Of a stretch of DNA of 64,000 nucleotides, positions 40,099 to 50,784 are shown piece by piece. Position numbers and translations under genes: made by a program. Source of the DNA: Ascarosepion bandense (Eukaryota > Mollusca > Cephalopoda > Sepiida > Sepiidae); NCBI GenBank assembly GCA_037127315.1, contig JBBBDQ010001273.1:3889099-3953098 (forward strand), written 5' to 3'. The notes beneath the pieces were generated by a model. The model had not been told where the DNA came from and did not search any database. It saw only the letters and a program-made list of their open reading frames with translations. The number at the start of each line of letters is the position of its first letter. The stretch's first letter is position 1.

Positions 40099-40380
40099 GT
40101 TAATTCAGTCAGTCAGTTAAGCGCCATATGTGGGACCCGCTTGGGCGATCTTTTCTCTTTCGAGGTATGACTGACTAGGCAAAAGATTTTCCCGCAGCAG
40201 GTTGCCATTACTTTCTACGATAGACTGGTTCCCAACCGAGGCTATAGAACCTAATCTGTGCTATTTAACTCGTAACTGATGGAAGAAGAGATGGATTAAT
40301 AACTTTTCCAATGGTATTTGCGTAATTCGAACTTGGCTATCCGATTTTTCATTTCGAGCAGATATCCACAAAGCAAACCA
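40099..40380 (-). mobile_element. SINE1 copy G
   Basis: Read in reverse: cagtcagtcagttaagcgcc at its 3' end, ttgccattactttctacgat in the body, ccgatttttcatttcgagca at the head. It is tail to tail with the composite SINE at 40098. Confidence 0.9.
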
Positions 40381-40599
40381 TATATCAGTAAACCATAGTT
40401 ATAACCCCCGCCCAAAAAGCTCTTACAATCGACACTTTCTCCTCATTGAAGTTTTCTTTTTCTTCTTTACTTCAAATAAACCCTTGCATTTTAATGGCGA
40501 TTATCGCATTGCTTGATGAAAGATTAAAATGAAAATTTCTTCTGTCTCAAGAGTTGAGATTGTCAATTTAACATTGATGAGGTGAAGATATCTCTTTAG

Positions 40600-40655
40600 C
40601 CAATCATTTGTTGGCGTGGTTCTATTACCAAAAATATTTTTCAACATGCTTGTTG
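40600..40655 (+). repeat. Dispersed repeat shared with 38009-38060
   Basis: caatcatttgttggcgtggt then attaccaaaaatatttttca; the partner leads into the tRNA-like tandem at 38065. Confidence 0.6.
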
Positions 40656-41115
40656 AATAGAAATATATCGAAAAAGAGTTCGTGTTTTGTGCGTGATGTG
40701 CCGAAGAAAAATTGCCAAAAATTGTTAGCAGAAAAAAAGCTACTATGAGTATCAGAAGCTTTGCTATTTTACTTTTCTCTGGTGGGGCAAATGATAAAAA
40801 TCACTTGGTGACTAAAAGCCGTTGCTTTTACTTACTGGAACGGGATAAATTTTTGAGTTTTGAGAAGTAAAGTACGACTTTTGAGCTTCGTGTACGAAAG
40901 TGCGTTTTCACTGTTGCGAGAAAATGTTGAATATTTGAACCCGTTTTTTGTTACTACATTACCTGTTGGTCTGTTCACACCAGGTCTGTGATTGAACTTG
41001 GTGTTGGCACGCAGATTTTATCTTGTTTTTCTATTTCTATTACAAAAAAGAAAATGTTTTCTAAGAAATATAAGAAAAAAACATTTTTTAATGTTTCTCA
41101 CTAAAATCTTCTCAT
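40656..41115. other. No feature seen
   Basis: Unassigned AT-rich sequence. Confidence 0.45.
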
Positions 41116-41187
41116 TCACTTTCATTTCCAGCAATCCCCTGTGTCTTAGTGGCATTATCGCCTTACTTAGAGTGAAATGATAAAAAA
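41116..41187 (+). mobile_element. Jockey/CR1-like LINE 3' end
   Basis: Signature gtgtcttagtggcattatcg, ccttacttagagtgaaatga and a short A-rich tail; the coding part is lost. Confidence 0.75.
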
Positions 41188-41399
41188 GCACGAACGACTT
41201 CTAATATACTTCTCATGTAAAAACTTCACTGTCTGTTATTCCATACTGTACCCAACGTTGTCCAATAATTTATCAGTCTGTTCTAATGCATAATTTGGAA
41301 GCTTACCTCTTAAGTTATTAATCGTGCATTTAATCGCTTACAAACATACAGTGACCGATGTTATTTTTCTAAATTTAGTAAATTACCTTGAAGTAATCT

Positions 41400-42330
41400 T
41401 TTTATTTTTCTATCATTCACTTTTATGTTTTTTCTCCTTTGCCTTAAAAACGTCACGACATTCTTTTAGAAAGCATTAAGTCCATTCTTTTGTGAAGAAG
41501 GACAATGCTTTTTTTCATTTCTCGATTTACGACATCTTTCACAATCTCCACAAGAGAAAACATTTTAGGACAACAATAAGACTTAACAAAATACTATCCA
41601 TCTGTTTCTTTGAATTGAAAGAAAATATTCTCTCTTGATTTATTTATCATTTGCATTTGCGCGGGAAAGCAGCCCTCACCTTTCAAATACTCTCGGGGCA
41701 GAAGCGTCTATCAATCTTTATAATTTCTTTTCATTTCTTTTACTTTATGCTTTCTCTTTTTACCCTCTTATATCTACAGTAAAGTTATTTTAGTCTTTGT
41801 TAGAAGGCCCCCCCCCTCTATATCATCCTACTTTTTTTATTCCTTCCTTCCTTTCGAACTCTCTGTCTAGTTCACTTTTTCAAGATATTTGAATCTCTCT
41901 AGTTTTTCTTTATTCTCTTCCCACAAAGTGCCCGTGCCAATTTCAACGACTTTAATAAAAATAGCAGTATTTCTTTTATCTATTACATTCAGCCGAATTC
42001 CAACCCTTGTGGAACCAGACAGCTTGTCACATAGCGATCATGCCCGAGGTGCGCAAACGTAATTCCGATAGTTGAAGTGTCGATTTTGCCATTTTAAAGA
42101 AATTCTTTATTTACATTTTTTTCATAACAACCATTCTTCTCTTATTTCTCACTAGTATTTCCCCTCCTTCCCCATCCTACGTATTTCTTTTATTTTCTCT
42201 TTCTGTTCTTTCGTTCTTCTACTTCATCTTTTTTCCCTATTTCTTTCAATCTTCATCATCGTCTTCTGTTCCTTCTTGTATTTTTTCCGCTTTCTTCTTC
42301 TGAATTTTCTTTGTCTATCATCTCTTCACG
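41400..42330. repeat. Pyrimidine-rich tract with embedded core
   Basis: Plus strand T/C-rich (41400-41975 and 42100-42320), interrupted by about 100 GC-richer bases (41985-42085). Same architecture as the tracts at 1030, 11940-13980 and 47520. Confidence 0.7.
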
Positions 42331-42679
42331 TGCCATTATTACAGACCCTGGATAATTTAAGGTAGTAAATATATACATGCCGATGCTAAGACTTACACAA
42401 CATAGACAATGTTTAGATTCTCTTTACATTGATAATTCACGGCGGATTTGATGAGCAGTTCAACACACTGTAATATTCAGAATCAGTTGCGAACAGGTGC
42501 CTACCAGAAATATTTTACTGTGGTTTTTGCTTGTACCTAGGGTTCGAATTATCATAGCTATAATAGTAGTTTTATAATACATCTTTTTCAATGGCAGTTC
42601 TAAAATCTATGGATTTTAGAATTATTTCGTACTTTAATCTAGTGACGTTGTCATCAGCATGGGAAAAATACACGATGCA
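42331..42679. other. No feature seen
   Basis: Unassigned. Confidence 0.45.
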
Positions 42680-43115
42680 TTTACAAATTTGAGATATCTG
42701 AATTAAGCAAATGCAGAAGATTAAAGGATATGGGAAGTGTATTAACAGAGGACTAAAAATACATCACCGAAATCCGAACACGCATTGAACGAGCGAAAGA
42801 AGACTTCCAAAACCTCAGCAACGGAGTGAATACTTCTACTCAGATTTAGAAAAAGACAACTGAAAATCCTCAGACATATAATAAGAAAGGGGGTTTGGAA
42901 AACTTAAACGTCACGGGTGCATACCGAAGGCAAGAAATAGCGAGGTAAGCAGCGAGCTACTTACTGGACGAGTTTATGTGAATAAATGGCAGAACGATGG
43001 GGCGTAACTCTTAGCCACGGGACAAAGAAACTGCTAATAACCACAAGCTAAGAAGCTGTGGAATTCGATGACCACCTACGTCATGAAGGGACGAGGCACA
43101 TGAAATAATTGTTGA
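42680..43115 (+). pseudogene. RTE-type LINE, diverged C-terminal fragment
   Basis: Traces of 'EIRTRIERAKEDFQNLSN' (gaaatccgaacacgcattga), 'LRFRKRQLKILRHIIRKGGLENLNVTGA' and a final 'W.AMTTYVMKG' (cgatgaccacctacgtcatg). Stops are frequent. Confidence 0.65.
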
Positions 43116-43143
43116 ATCATAATTTTAGTTTATAAGATTTTAT

Positions 43144-43614
43144 ATGTCTGCCGGAATCGATGGTAAAGTATTGGGACCTTATGGCCGTCTATAATAAGTT
43201 CAGAGTGATGTTGGTCACATTTCTCAGCATGTAGTGCACTGTAATATAGAGATATATGCTAATGGATGTACTGCCCAGTTTTATCGATTAGACAGTGTAA
43301 TTGGGTATGAACCAATTGTGTCAGAAGAAACAACCAAGACAAAAAAAAATCCTTATGCCAACACTAAGTTCAAACTCAGATCTGGTGTAAACTTTTCAGC
43401 AGACACTGTAGTATCAAAAACGGGGTCAGAAAATCCAACTTTCCACTCGCAACAACAAAAATGCACTTTCGCTCACCAAGCTCAAAAATCGTACAAAGAT
43501 AGAAAACCAAATCAATCACCTGCTAAGCAAAGCAACTGCCTTTATACACCAAGCGATTTTTCTGACTGGTCACGCCAGACAGGAAGGAGAGAACCTTATT
43601 ACAGCTTCTGAAAC
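43144..43614 (+). pseudogene. Uncharacterised open frame with two early stops
   Basis: From an ATG at 43144 one frame reads MSAGIDGKVLGPYGRL, two adjacent stops (taataa), then 138 further open codons (VQSDVGHISQHV ... ending in RREPYYSF and a stop at 43612). Composition is non-repetitive, rich in Gln/Ser/Lys/Thr, and GC-richer than the flanks. I do not recognise the protein. It could be a decayed transposon ORF, a former gene, or a last exon entered near 43200. No splice acceptor of quality and no poly(A) signal close behind were seen. Confidence 0.3.
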
Positions 43615-43894
43615 TTGTAGCAGCTCTATATGTGCTAAAAATTTTCTTTAATTTTCCTTCGGCAGACCACGCACGAAACATGCATTTTGTTTTCGATGTA
43701 GGTGTTTTTCCTTTTTGTTACAGACAGTTATACTAAGATACTAAGTAGTCAATGCTTTGAACATGTTCAGTAAATCTACATATTTGGTACGCACCATTTT
43801 TTAATTGGTTAGCCTGATAATTCCCTTTTTAGACTCTCTCTTAGAATTTTTAGCTATCTTCATAGAATTCTTTCTCCGATTCTTCTTTCTTTTA

Positions 43895-44132
43895 TGTCGT
43901 GTCTCTTCACGACATAGGCGATCATTGCACTTTACATCTTCCTGTCTCTTGTAGTTAATATATATCGTCTTGTTTCTCCCAAACACTGATCTACCATCCA
44001 TTTACTTAAGCCCATCAAGTATGTCATGCGCTGTATTCCCCTCTATCCACCCTGTGAGTATCAGATTTTCTAAGCCCTCCTTCCTAACTACCTATCCCAG
44101 AAACTTCAACTCTCTCTTCTTGATGTTATGTA
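43895..44132 (-). pseudogene. RTE-type LINE (-), 3' fragment
   Basis: Minus-strand translation: KKRELKFLG, VVRKEGLENLILTGWIEG and a degraded 'W.AMIAYVVKRH' end (gcaatgatcgcctatgtcgt). It lies head to head with repeat P at 44165. Confidence 0.75.
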
Positions 44133-44164
44133 TCAGTTTAAATATATATATTTAAATATATTTA

Positions 44165-44415
44165 CGGGTAATTTAACTACAAAAAATGTACTGTTGGTCA
44201 TTTTTGCGATAAAAAAATGTACTGTTGATTTTTGTTTGAAGGAGGATATTATTTTCCCACAACTGGGGTCCTAACAGGTGCTACCACATCAGATCAGGGT
44301 GGACCTGAAAACAACAATTAAGAGGTGGTTCCACGTTCCACAAAACCTCCATTCTCCTGTTCAGAGGCCGTGCTGTTGGATGTATAGTCATACCCAGTAC
44401 GCCTAGAAGTTCCAT
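44165..44415 (+). repeat. Dispersed repeat 'P', copy 2
   Basis: cgggtaatttaactac, ggggtcctaacaggtgctac, atcagggtggacctg, aagaggtggttccacgttc and gtgctgttggatgta, in the order of copy 1 at 2130-2400. Confidence 0.75.
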
Positions 44416-45285
44416 TGGTACATAAATTATTCATCAATGTATATCTCCCTTTCGCTTGTATTATATCGTTTCAACCGAGCCTTCTCCAGCGTATGGTGCA
44501 GTAATTCAGAAGACATCTCCGCTGATGTTTTTTGGGGGCTTTGAAGTCTCGAGTGACAGTTGGTGAGGATGGTCAGTTGCTCCTTAGCTGACGATGGTTT
44601 AGTTAACTACGGAGAACTGTGACAACTTCCATGCGTCATAAATAGGAACATAAGGTATAACACAGGCTGTATTGTGTTTCTCTTTTTAGCTGTCCTTTTC
44701 ACACACAATATTTTTCTATTCCTTCCAACTGTCGTGTTATGTCACAGATCTACTAACGCCTTAATAACCGAAGAAAACCAACATTTTTCCTCTCTTTTCC
44801 AAGTAATCTTTACGATATTTGATAGTCTTTGTATATCGCTAATTGTTCTTTTTAACTTCCGCATTATCCATTGTTTCTTCAACTCGCAAATCTAAGTAAT
44901 GTTCGTGCTCTCTAAGGAATAGTTCACACCTTAATAAAATATTCCTTTTTTGTACACTTTTGTTTTATTAAAAAAACGTCTCTGTTTTTCAAGAGAATAT
45001 TGGTTTAAAACACAAAATCTGAACTGCCTATCGAAAACGTTTAACTGAAGAATATACTGAAATTTAACTATCTGGATTGTGTAGTAAACAGACAATGGAA
45101 AATGGCGAAATAGGAGTTCCTAAAACTAAGCAATGTATTAAGACAAAACGTTTTTTAGAACCAATGATGTTAGTGCTTATCTGCTATGAAATATTTAATC
45201 TTCTGTGTCGCATTAAATGTTGCAAAATGTCTTCCTAACAGGTAGATCTTTAAAGATTAATTATTAACAGCCAGTTCTCCTATGC
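44416..45285. other. Unassigned sequence
   Basis: A GC-richer part at 44470-44650 of unknown nature; the rest is AT-rich with no element seen. Confidence 0.4.
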
Positions 45286-45289
45286 CCTT

Positions 45290-45456
45290 GGGATCAACGT
45301 AGACGTCTTCTAAGTATTATTTTGGATCAACTCTCTTTCTGATTTCGATAAATGATCTGCCTCAAAATATACTATGTTCATTTTTAAACATCTATGCCGA
45401 TAATACAATATAAGAAAGCACTTCTAAAATTTTGACGATCAGAAATTGGTAGCTGA

Positions 45457-45506
<50 letters not shown>

Positions 45507-46095
45507 TAACACCAATTAGATTCAGTAACTTGAAAACAAAACATTTCGTTACCGTCGATCGGACCATGAACTAACGCCAATCACGATTAACAGATGTTTT
45601 CTCGAGGATGCACGTGCCTTGAGAGAGTTAGACCTAAAACTCACACCCGACCTCTAGGGGAACTCTTATATACGATCCATTGCTAAAAGTGTCGGTAAAA
45701 TGATCGGTTCCCTGTGCTGCTTTAGTAAGTTCCTGACTCCTCATGCTACCCTCTCCCTATATAAGAGTCACATCAAGCCAAAAGTGAAGTACTGTTTTCA
45801 TATTTAGATAGAAGCAGCCTGGTCCTCTCTTTTGAGAGACCTCAAAAACTTCTCCGGGTCCTTGATGGAGAATAAATATTTATTACAGCAAACCACTGAC
45901 ATTCCCTTCTTATTCCATCAGCGAGAACTAAGTTCCGCTCGAACCACTTCTTTCCGCAAACCATTGCTCTGTGGAACTGATTCTTAAGAGGAGGATTTCC
46001 CGATCAGAACAGTTTTAACCTATTCAAGTCTAGAGTTAACCTTTATCTTCTCTTATCCACATAATCTATCCCTTAATCGGCTGCCGCCCCTTGTT
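45290..46095 (+). pseudogene. Second Jockey/CR1-like LINE, RT C-terminal half
   Basis: Broken translation: LGSTLFLISINDLPQNI ('LGPTLFLIFINDLP', RT motif B), LNIYADNTIYESTSKI-like (motif C, YADD with second Asp lost), TKHFVTVDR, 'EDARALRELDLKLTPDLxxxSYIRSIAKSVGKMIGSLC', 'LYKSHIKPKVKYCFHI', and a C-terminal end with CRPLFTVNPT. The end differs from the family at 50785, so this is a related but distinct lineage. A (CT)n microsatellite (45459-45502) interrupts it. Confidence 0.75.
45459..45502. repeat. (CT)n microsatellite inside a LINE remnant
   Basis: About 22 CT units between the RT motif C and thumb regions of the LINE. Confidence 0.97.
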
Positions 46096-46099
46096 CACA

Positions 46100-46480
46100 G
46101 TGAACCCTACTGTAAAAATACAAATAGATAAATAAAAATACAAAAGGTTACAAAAGAGACGCTAAGATGAGGTTCAACTGGATAGAAGATATGAAAAACC
46201 AGAAAATCTTTAAGAAAATAAGAACAAAAAATGAGGAAAGATATTCTAGATAGTTTAACACTCACAGGACATAACGAAAAGAAGATACGATAGTAAAGGA
46301 AACATTGATTAATCCACTTAACAATATTGCGTGTATGGATGACAGAACAGACAATAAGCAATAACAAAGGATGAAACGTTACCAAAGAGTTTATTATTGA
46401 CATTTTAAAATAGAATATAAAACTCTTGCTGGATTTTGTGTTTGTAAGATAAGGATAAGTCACCAGTTTGTGGAATTTTA
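46100..46480. other. Unassigned A-rich sequence
   Basis: Possibly an RTE end (ggttcaactggatagaagat) but too diverged to support. Confidence 0.25.
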
Positions 46481-46860
46481 CAGTTTTAAGTATCTACGTT
46501 GTACCGAAGATATTTATTGGCTTCTCGAATGTTTTTCCCGCAAGCATTAGCGGACTCATATGAGTCTGTGTAATTGTGTCTGTATACACATATTATGTCT
46601 ACACATGTATACACATATTTGTATACATACAAGTGTATGTATACACAATTGAAATGAAAAGAAAGACATTGAAACAATCTATAAGAATGTCTGCAAGACA
46701 AGTGTACGTGCATGTGCGAGAGAATTCAAAAGACAACAGAAAATCAAAGAAGCGCAATTTTTCCCAGCGGCAGCATTCTTTATCTACGTTTTAATACATC
46801 CGACAGAGTGAGTGCGACAGAGACTTAAATAGCTAACGAGCATTGTTGGCAAAGCCAAGT
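46481..46860. other. No element; alternating purine-pyrimidine patch
   Basis: 46576-46650 contains several tgtatacac-type palindromes in short succession. Confidence 0.4.
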
Positions 46861-46865
46861 AATGT

Positions 46866-47177
46866 AGGATGTGCGTTGTGGTGCAGTGGATATCGACTTG
46901 GAACAAGAAATTGGGGAGCCGAGTTCGAATTCCAGTTGAATTTCTTGCATTCACTTACGCACAAATACACTTGGGAAATGTATTAATCCGTCTCTTCCCT
47001 CCAGTTATGGATTAAATAACAAGACAAATTGGGTTCTATAGCCTTGGCTAGCAACCAGTCTACCGCAGAAAATAATGGCAACCTACTGCGGGATAATCTT
47101 CTGCCCAGTCAGTCATGTCTCTTACGAGACATGATCGCCCAAGCGTGTATCACGTATGGCACTTAACTGACTGACAA
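46866..47177 (+). mobile_element. SINE1 copy H, best-preserved
   Basis: gatgtgcgttgtggtgcagt (start), gccgagttcgaattccagtt (box B), gcattcacttacgcacaaat, ggcaacctactgcgggataa, catgatcgcccaagcgtgta and cacttaactgactgac (end). About 312 bp, and it serves as the reference for the family. Octopus tRNA-derived SINE families (OK, OR1, OR2) are described in the literature, but I could not compare sequences. Confidence 0.95.
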
Positions 47178-47399
47178 GTGGAGTAACTCATTATTCGTGC
47201 ACGACATTTATATTCCAGCCGACATATGACAAGTTCGTTTTTAATAAGATGTTGCTTTAAAATATATATATAGCAGTTGCATTCATTGGATGTTTTAATG
47301 AATTAACAAAAATTCCTATTTACATTACCTATCAAAATCTCATGTTAGATGATTCGGGTTCGAAATTTATCTCATGGCTCCGTCTTTGTTCATACTTCC
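47178..47399. other. No feature seen
   Basis: Unassigned. Confidence 0.45.
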
Positions 47400-48490
47400 T
47401 ACCTTGACCTGAGTGCTGAATGACTAACGTATGAATACGATTATCTCTTCGTACTTACCTCCCACTATTCCCCACCCACCTTAAAACCGAAGAATAGGGA
47501 AAATGTATTGCAGTAAACAAAAGTATTTCCCCAAAGCGTGTCAATTTCGATATCTTTTCTGATTGTCTTTCTTACTGTGTTTTTTATCATTCATTCATTC
47601 ATTTTTTCTTTTTTTTTTTTTTTTTTTTTGAAGACATTCTTTTCTTTTGTTTATTTTTGCATTTTATACTTACCTTCTTTTTCTTTTATTTAATTCTTTC
47701 TTGACTTCATTCATTGTCCTTCTGGATAATTTCTTCATTGCTTTCCTTCATGTGTCATAACTCACTTTATTTCTCTTTGTTTCATTCATTGTTTCTACCT
47801 TGGATTTAAAAAAAAAATCCTTTGGTTTCTTTCCTTCGTTCGTGACGACTTTTTCTTTCTCATTTTTGTTACGTTCATTTCCCTAAATCATTCATTCCTT
47901 CTAGATTTTCTATTCACTTACCTACTTCTCTTATTTTTTTCAGTCTTCATTAAATATGGGTTCCTTTTTCATTCTTAACACGATCATTTCATTAATTTTT
48001 TACATGTGTTCTTTTACATATCGTCCTAATTTCGCTCTTGTTTGATTTCAAAAATTCATTTTTTCATTGTTTCTATTTTTTTCTGAAATGAACATTTATT
48101 TCATTCTCTATCATTGATTAATTTCAATCTTTCTTTAGTGCGTTTATTTCTTTCTTTTAAAGTCGCGTCTGCTTTTCCTTTTAAGTTTTTCTTCCATTCA
48201 ATCTCATTCTTTCGTTTTGCTTTCTCGTCTTCAGTCAATATTCTTTTTTTTCTCGTTGATTTCATTTCTTTCCTTCTTTCTCCTTCATCCACTACTTGCT
48301 TCTTTTCATCCTTTTTATTTATTTTTTTGTCCCTAGATCCATGGCACTTTCAATTTATAGCCGTGATTGCTCCCAACTGAAACCTAAAGCTGAAACCTGG
48401 ACGCGAGCGGTGAATGACTAACACATGAATATGCTTATCTCCCTTTACTTACCTCTCACTTTCCTCGCCCTCCAGTATGACAGTGTCGAG
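47400..48490. repeat. Pyrimidine-rich tract bracketed by direct repeats
   Basis: T/C-rich for about 0.8 kb (47540-48350). The sequences just outside match each other: gctgaatgactaacgtatga at about 47414 and ggtgaatgactaacacatga at about 48408, followed by similar gattatctc/gcttatctc and acttacctc blocks over about 65 bases. Confidence 0.75.
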
Positions 48491-48756
48491 TGCCTTCGTC
48501 ATTGGCAAATAATCGTTGTCTCGTTATTTACGATTTGGGGCGTGTGTCCATGCACACTAGTGTCAGATGATGGTTCTCTGCGCGCGCAGATCTAAACGTT
48601 GTAGTCATTTTATGTCATTTGAAATTTGAAGAGACTTAAGACTACAAAAATTGCTGCAAAGAGAAGAGGGCTGCCCTTTATTGCTCCTAAGGTCTAGGTC
48701 GTCTATCCTTTGTACATGAAACATAAAGACGAGACCTTTCTGCTTCTCTACGTTTT
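48491..48756. other. Unassigned, GC-richer
   Basis: Includes gcgcgcgc and a short inverted gtgt...acac motif; no gene or element recognised. Confidence 0.35.
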
Positions 48757-48840
48757 TCTAATCAATTCACCACAAGCAAAGCGATAATGCCACTAAGATA
48801 TAAGGGGCTATTGGGTGTGAAAGAGAACGAGAAGACTAGT
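48757..48840 (-). pseudogene. Jockey/CR1-like LINE (-), 3' end, split by SINE1 copy I
   Basis: Read in reverse it carries the 3' signature (gtggcattatcgctttgctt). The element resumes at 49130 after the SINE. Confidence 0.7.
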
Positions 48841-48841
48841 G

Positions 48842-49128
48842 ATTATGTGCGTTGTGGTGCAGTGGATACAGGTTCAGAATGAGAAATCGGAGAGCCGAGT
48901 TCAAATTCAGTTGAATTCATTGCATTCACTTACGCGCAAATACCCTTCGGAAAGATATTAACCTGTCTCTTCTCCCTCCAGCTATGAGTTACATCGCAAG
49001 ACAGATTGGATTCTATAGCCTTTTTTGGCAACCAGTCTACCGTAGAAAGTAATAAAAACCTAATGCGGGAAAAGACATGATCAAGACATGATCACCCAGG
49101 CGTGTATCATGCATGGCACTTAACTGTT
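48842..49128 (+). mobile_element. SINE1 copy I, nested in a LINE
   Basis: gcgttgtggtgcagtggata, atcggagagccgagttcaaa, cattcacttacgcgcaaata and tcacccaggcgtgtatcatg. It has a small internal duplication of agacatgatca near 49074-49090 and replaces the gtcagtcatg block. Confidence 0.92.
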
Positions 49129-49129
49129 T

Positions 49130-49255
49130 TTGAGTGGGGAAAAAGGACAAAAGAACATGCACAGGAAGACAGAAGATGGCGACTGACATTACATTTAAAT
49201 TGAAGATGACAGGTAAGCGAGATGCCGGAAGCGACAAGTTTGAAAAAGCGACAAG
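49130..49255 (-). pseudogene. Jockey/CR1-like LINE (-), 3' UTR part beyond SINE1 copy I
   Basis: gaagacagaagatggcgact and gacattacatttaaatt match 20572-20615 of the LINE copy at 20455, so this is the same insertion as 48757-48840. Confidence 0.65.
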
Positions 49256-49294
49256 TTTGAAAAAAAAAATGGTTGCTAAACTACAATTTTTTGT

Positions 49295-49385
49295 AAGCGA
49301 GTGTAACAAACTCAACAGGAATTCGAACACTGCTCTATCTCCGATTCCCCCTTCCGAGGCTGCTATTTATTATACCACCTGTACA
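49295..49385 (-). mobile_element. SINE1 head fragment
   Basis: Reverse strand of caacaggaattcgaacactg, ctccgattcccccttccgag and ataccacct corresponds to the SINE1 tRNA-like head. Confidence 0.55.
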
Positions 49386-50263
49386 TTCAGGCTTGCTTAG
49401 GTGCTGGCCAATCTCGAGGAGATTAATAATAAACAGGAAACAAGGAATAAAACTAGTCCTGTTCAAAAGACTGGGGAGGTGTGTGAACTGGATGATAAAC
49501 AACTTTTCAGCTGTTATTTGATCTTACTCATACCGTTTTAATAAAAGGAGTATCTCGTAATCGTGACTCTCCACAACTTCCTATTTTTTAGTTTAGTAGC
49601 GCAGTAAAGCAGTTTGAATATGATATACAGTGTGGTGGTCACACAGCATCATTAGGTAGACATTAAAATTAACGATGTGAACAAATATCCCCCGCCCCAG
49701 GGACTCAACAGTGATGTGTTTGTGATCAAATCGAACATTGAAGGACATCGACCGTATTTTGATCTGAAGTGGAGCGAGATATGTTAAGAATACTTCCAAA
49801 CGAGATTCTTAGAAAAAACTAGTCAAGTGCTCAGATACGCATTAACCCTATAACCACAACCTGCCATGAGATAATCGTGATGATGATCATCGCAGAAACT
49901 CAGTAAGTAGGTACTGTTTTTCCCTGTTCCTACTGTCATCAGATTGCTTTGTTAGTATTTAGATTTTCCTCTAGACAAATTTTCAAATGTCTCTAAAAAC
50001 TATACTCTGTCTTTCCTTCATATGTGAAGCAATTGTCAAGCATGCACAGTAATTCTTTTAAACTTGTTTCGGTGTTCTTGTGCAATTCGGAATTTAGTCA
50101 TACTCTCATTTCTACAAGACCTTCACGTCTTTGTGCATTTCAAAGGTGCTACTCTAGATTTTAAATATACCAGAAAGTAGGAAACTTTTAATGCCATTTC
50201 TCATTCGAAGAATAAAAAACAATTGAGAAGACAAAAAAGGTTTCTGATACATTCTATCCTTCA
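49386..50263. other. No feature seen
   Basis: Unassigned mixed sequence. Confidence 0.45.
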
Positions 50264-50360
50264 CTCAGTGGGCTCATGCATCCATCCCCCCGTTGATGAC
50301 TGAGGGCATCATAACTGTGTCTTCACGAAACTTCGAAGTCGTCATGAACCTGCTCGCTAA
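50264..50360. repeat. Palindromic hairpin element, copy 2
   Basis: Right arm tcttcacgaaacttcgaagt, cgtcatgaacctgctcg matches 4677-4712. The left arm (cagtgggctcatgc) is diverged and the loop is longer than in copy 1. Confidence 0.7.
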
Positions 50361-50780
50361 AAGTGATAAGTTCTTTGAACTAAACATATCAATGCTCTAT
50401 CTCCACCTCGAGGAGACAAAGAAATGGGAAACCGAGAAATGTTCAACCTCTTCTGCGTGAGTTGCCCTTGAGACCTTTAACGACAAATTTGTCTGTACAC
50501 AGAATATTGGAATTTCAGAAAACGTAAATTTCGAGTGCTTGCTTCTCTCGCAACATTATTTTTTTAAAGGTTTGAAAGATGGACATACATTCAAACTCAG
50601 TTCCACTTGGATGATTGACTTGATTTTCCGCAGGAATTGTTATATGTACAAATACAATTCTTGTTCAATATATTTAAATAAAACATTATCCGAAAGCGAT
50701 CGGAATGAACAATTATTTGAACAATTTCCATTCACTCCTGAAAAAAGATAATGGAAGTGATGAGAATTCTGCAGCTTACA
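50361..50780. other. Unassigned, possibly LINE 5' region
   Basis: Open frames of 70 codons occur, but no family motif could be matched; it lies directly upstream of the LINE. Confidence 0.3.
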
Positions 50781-50784
50781 GAAT

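Noticed and set aside
46100..46480. RTE-type LINE fragment
   Set aside because: One or two suggestive words only; too diverged to support.
48838..49132. Target-site duplication of SINE1 copy I in the LINE
   Set aside because: No matching flanking words of at least six bases could be found at the two junctions.
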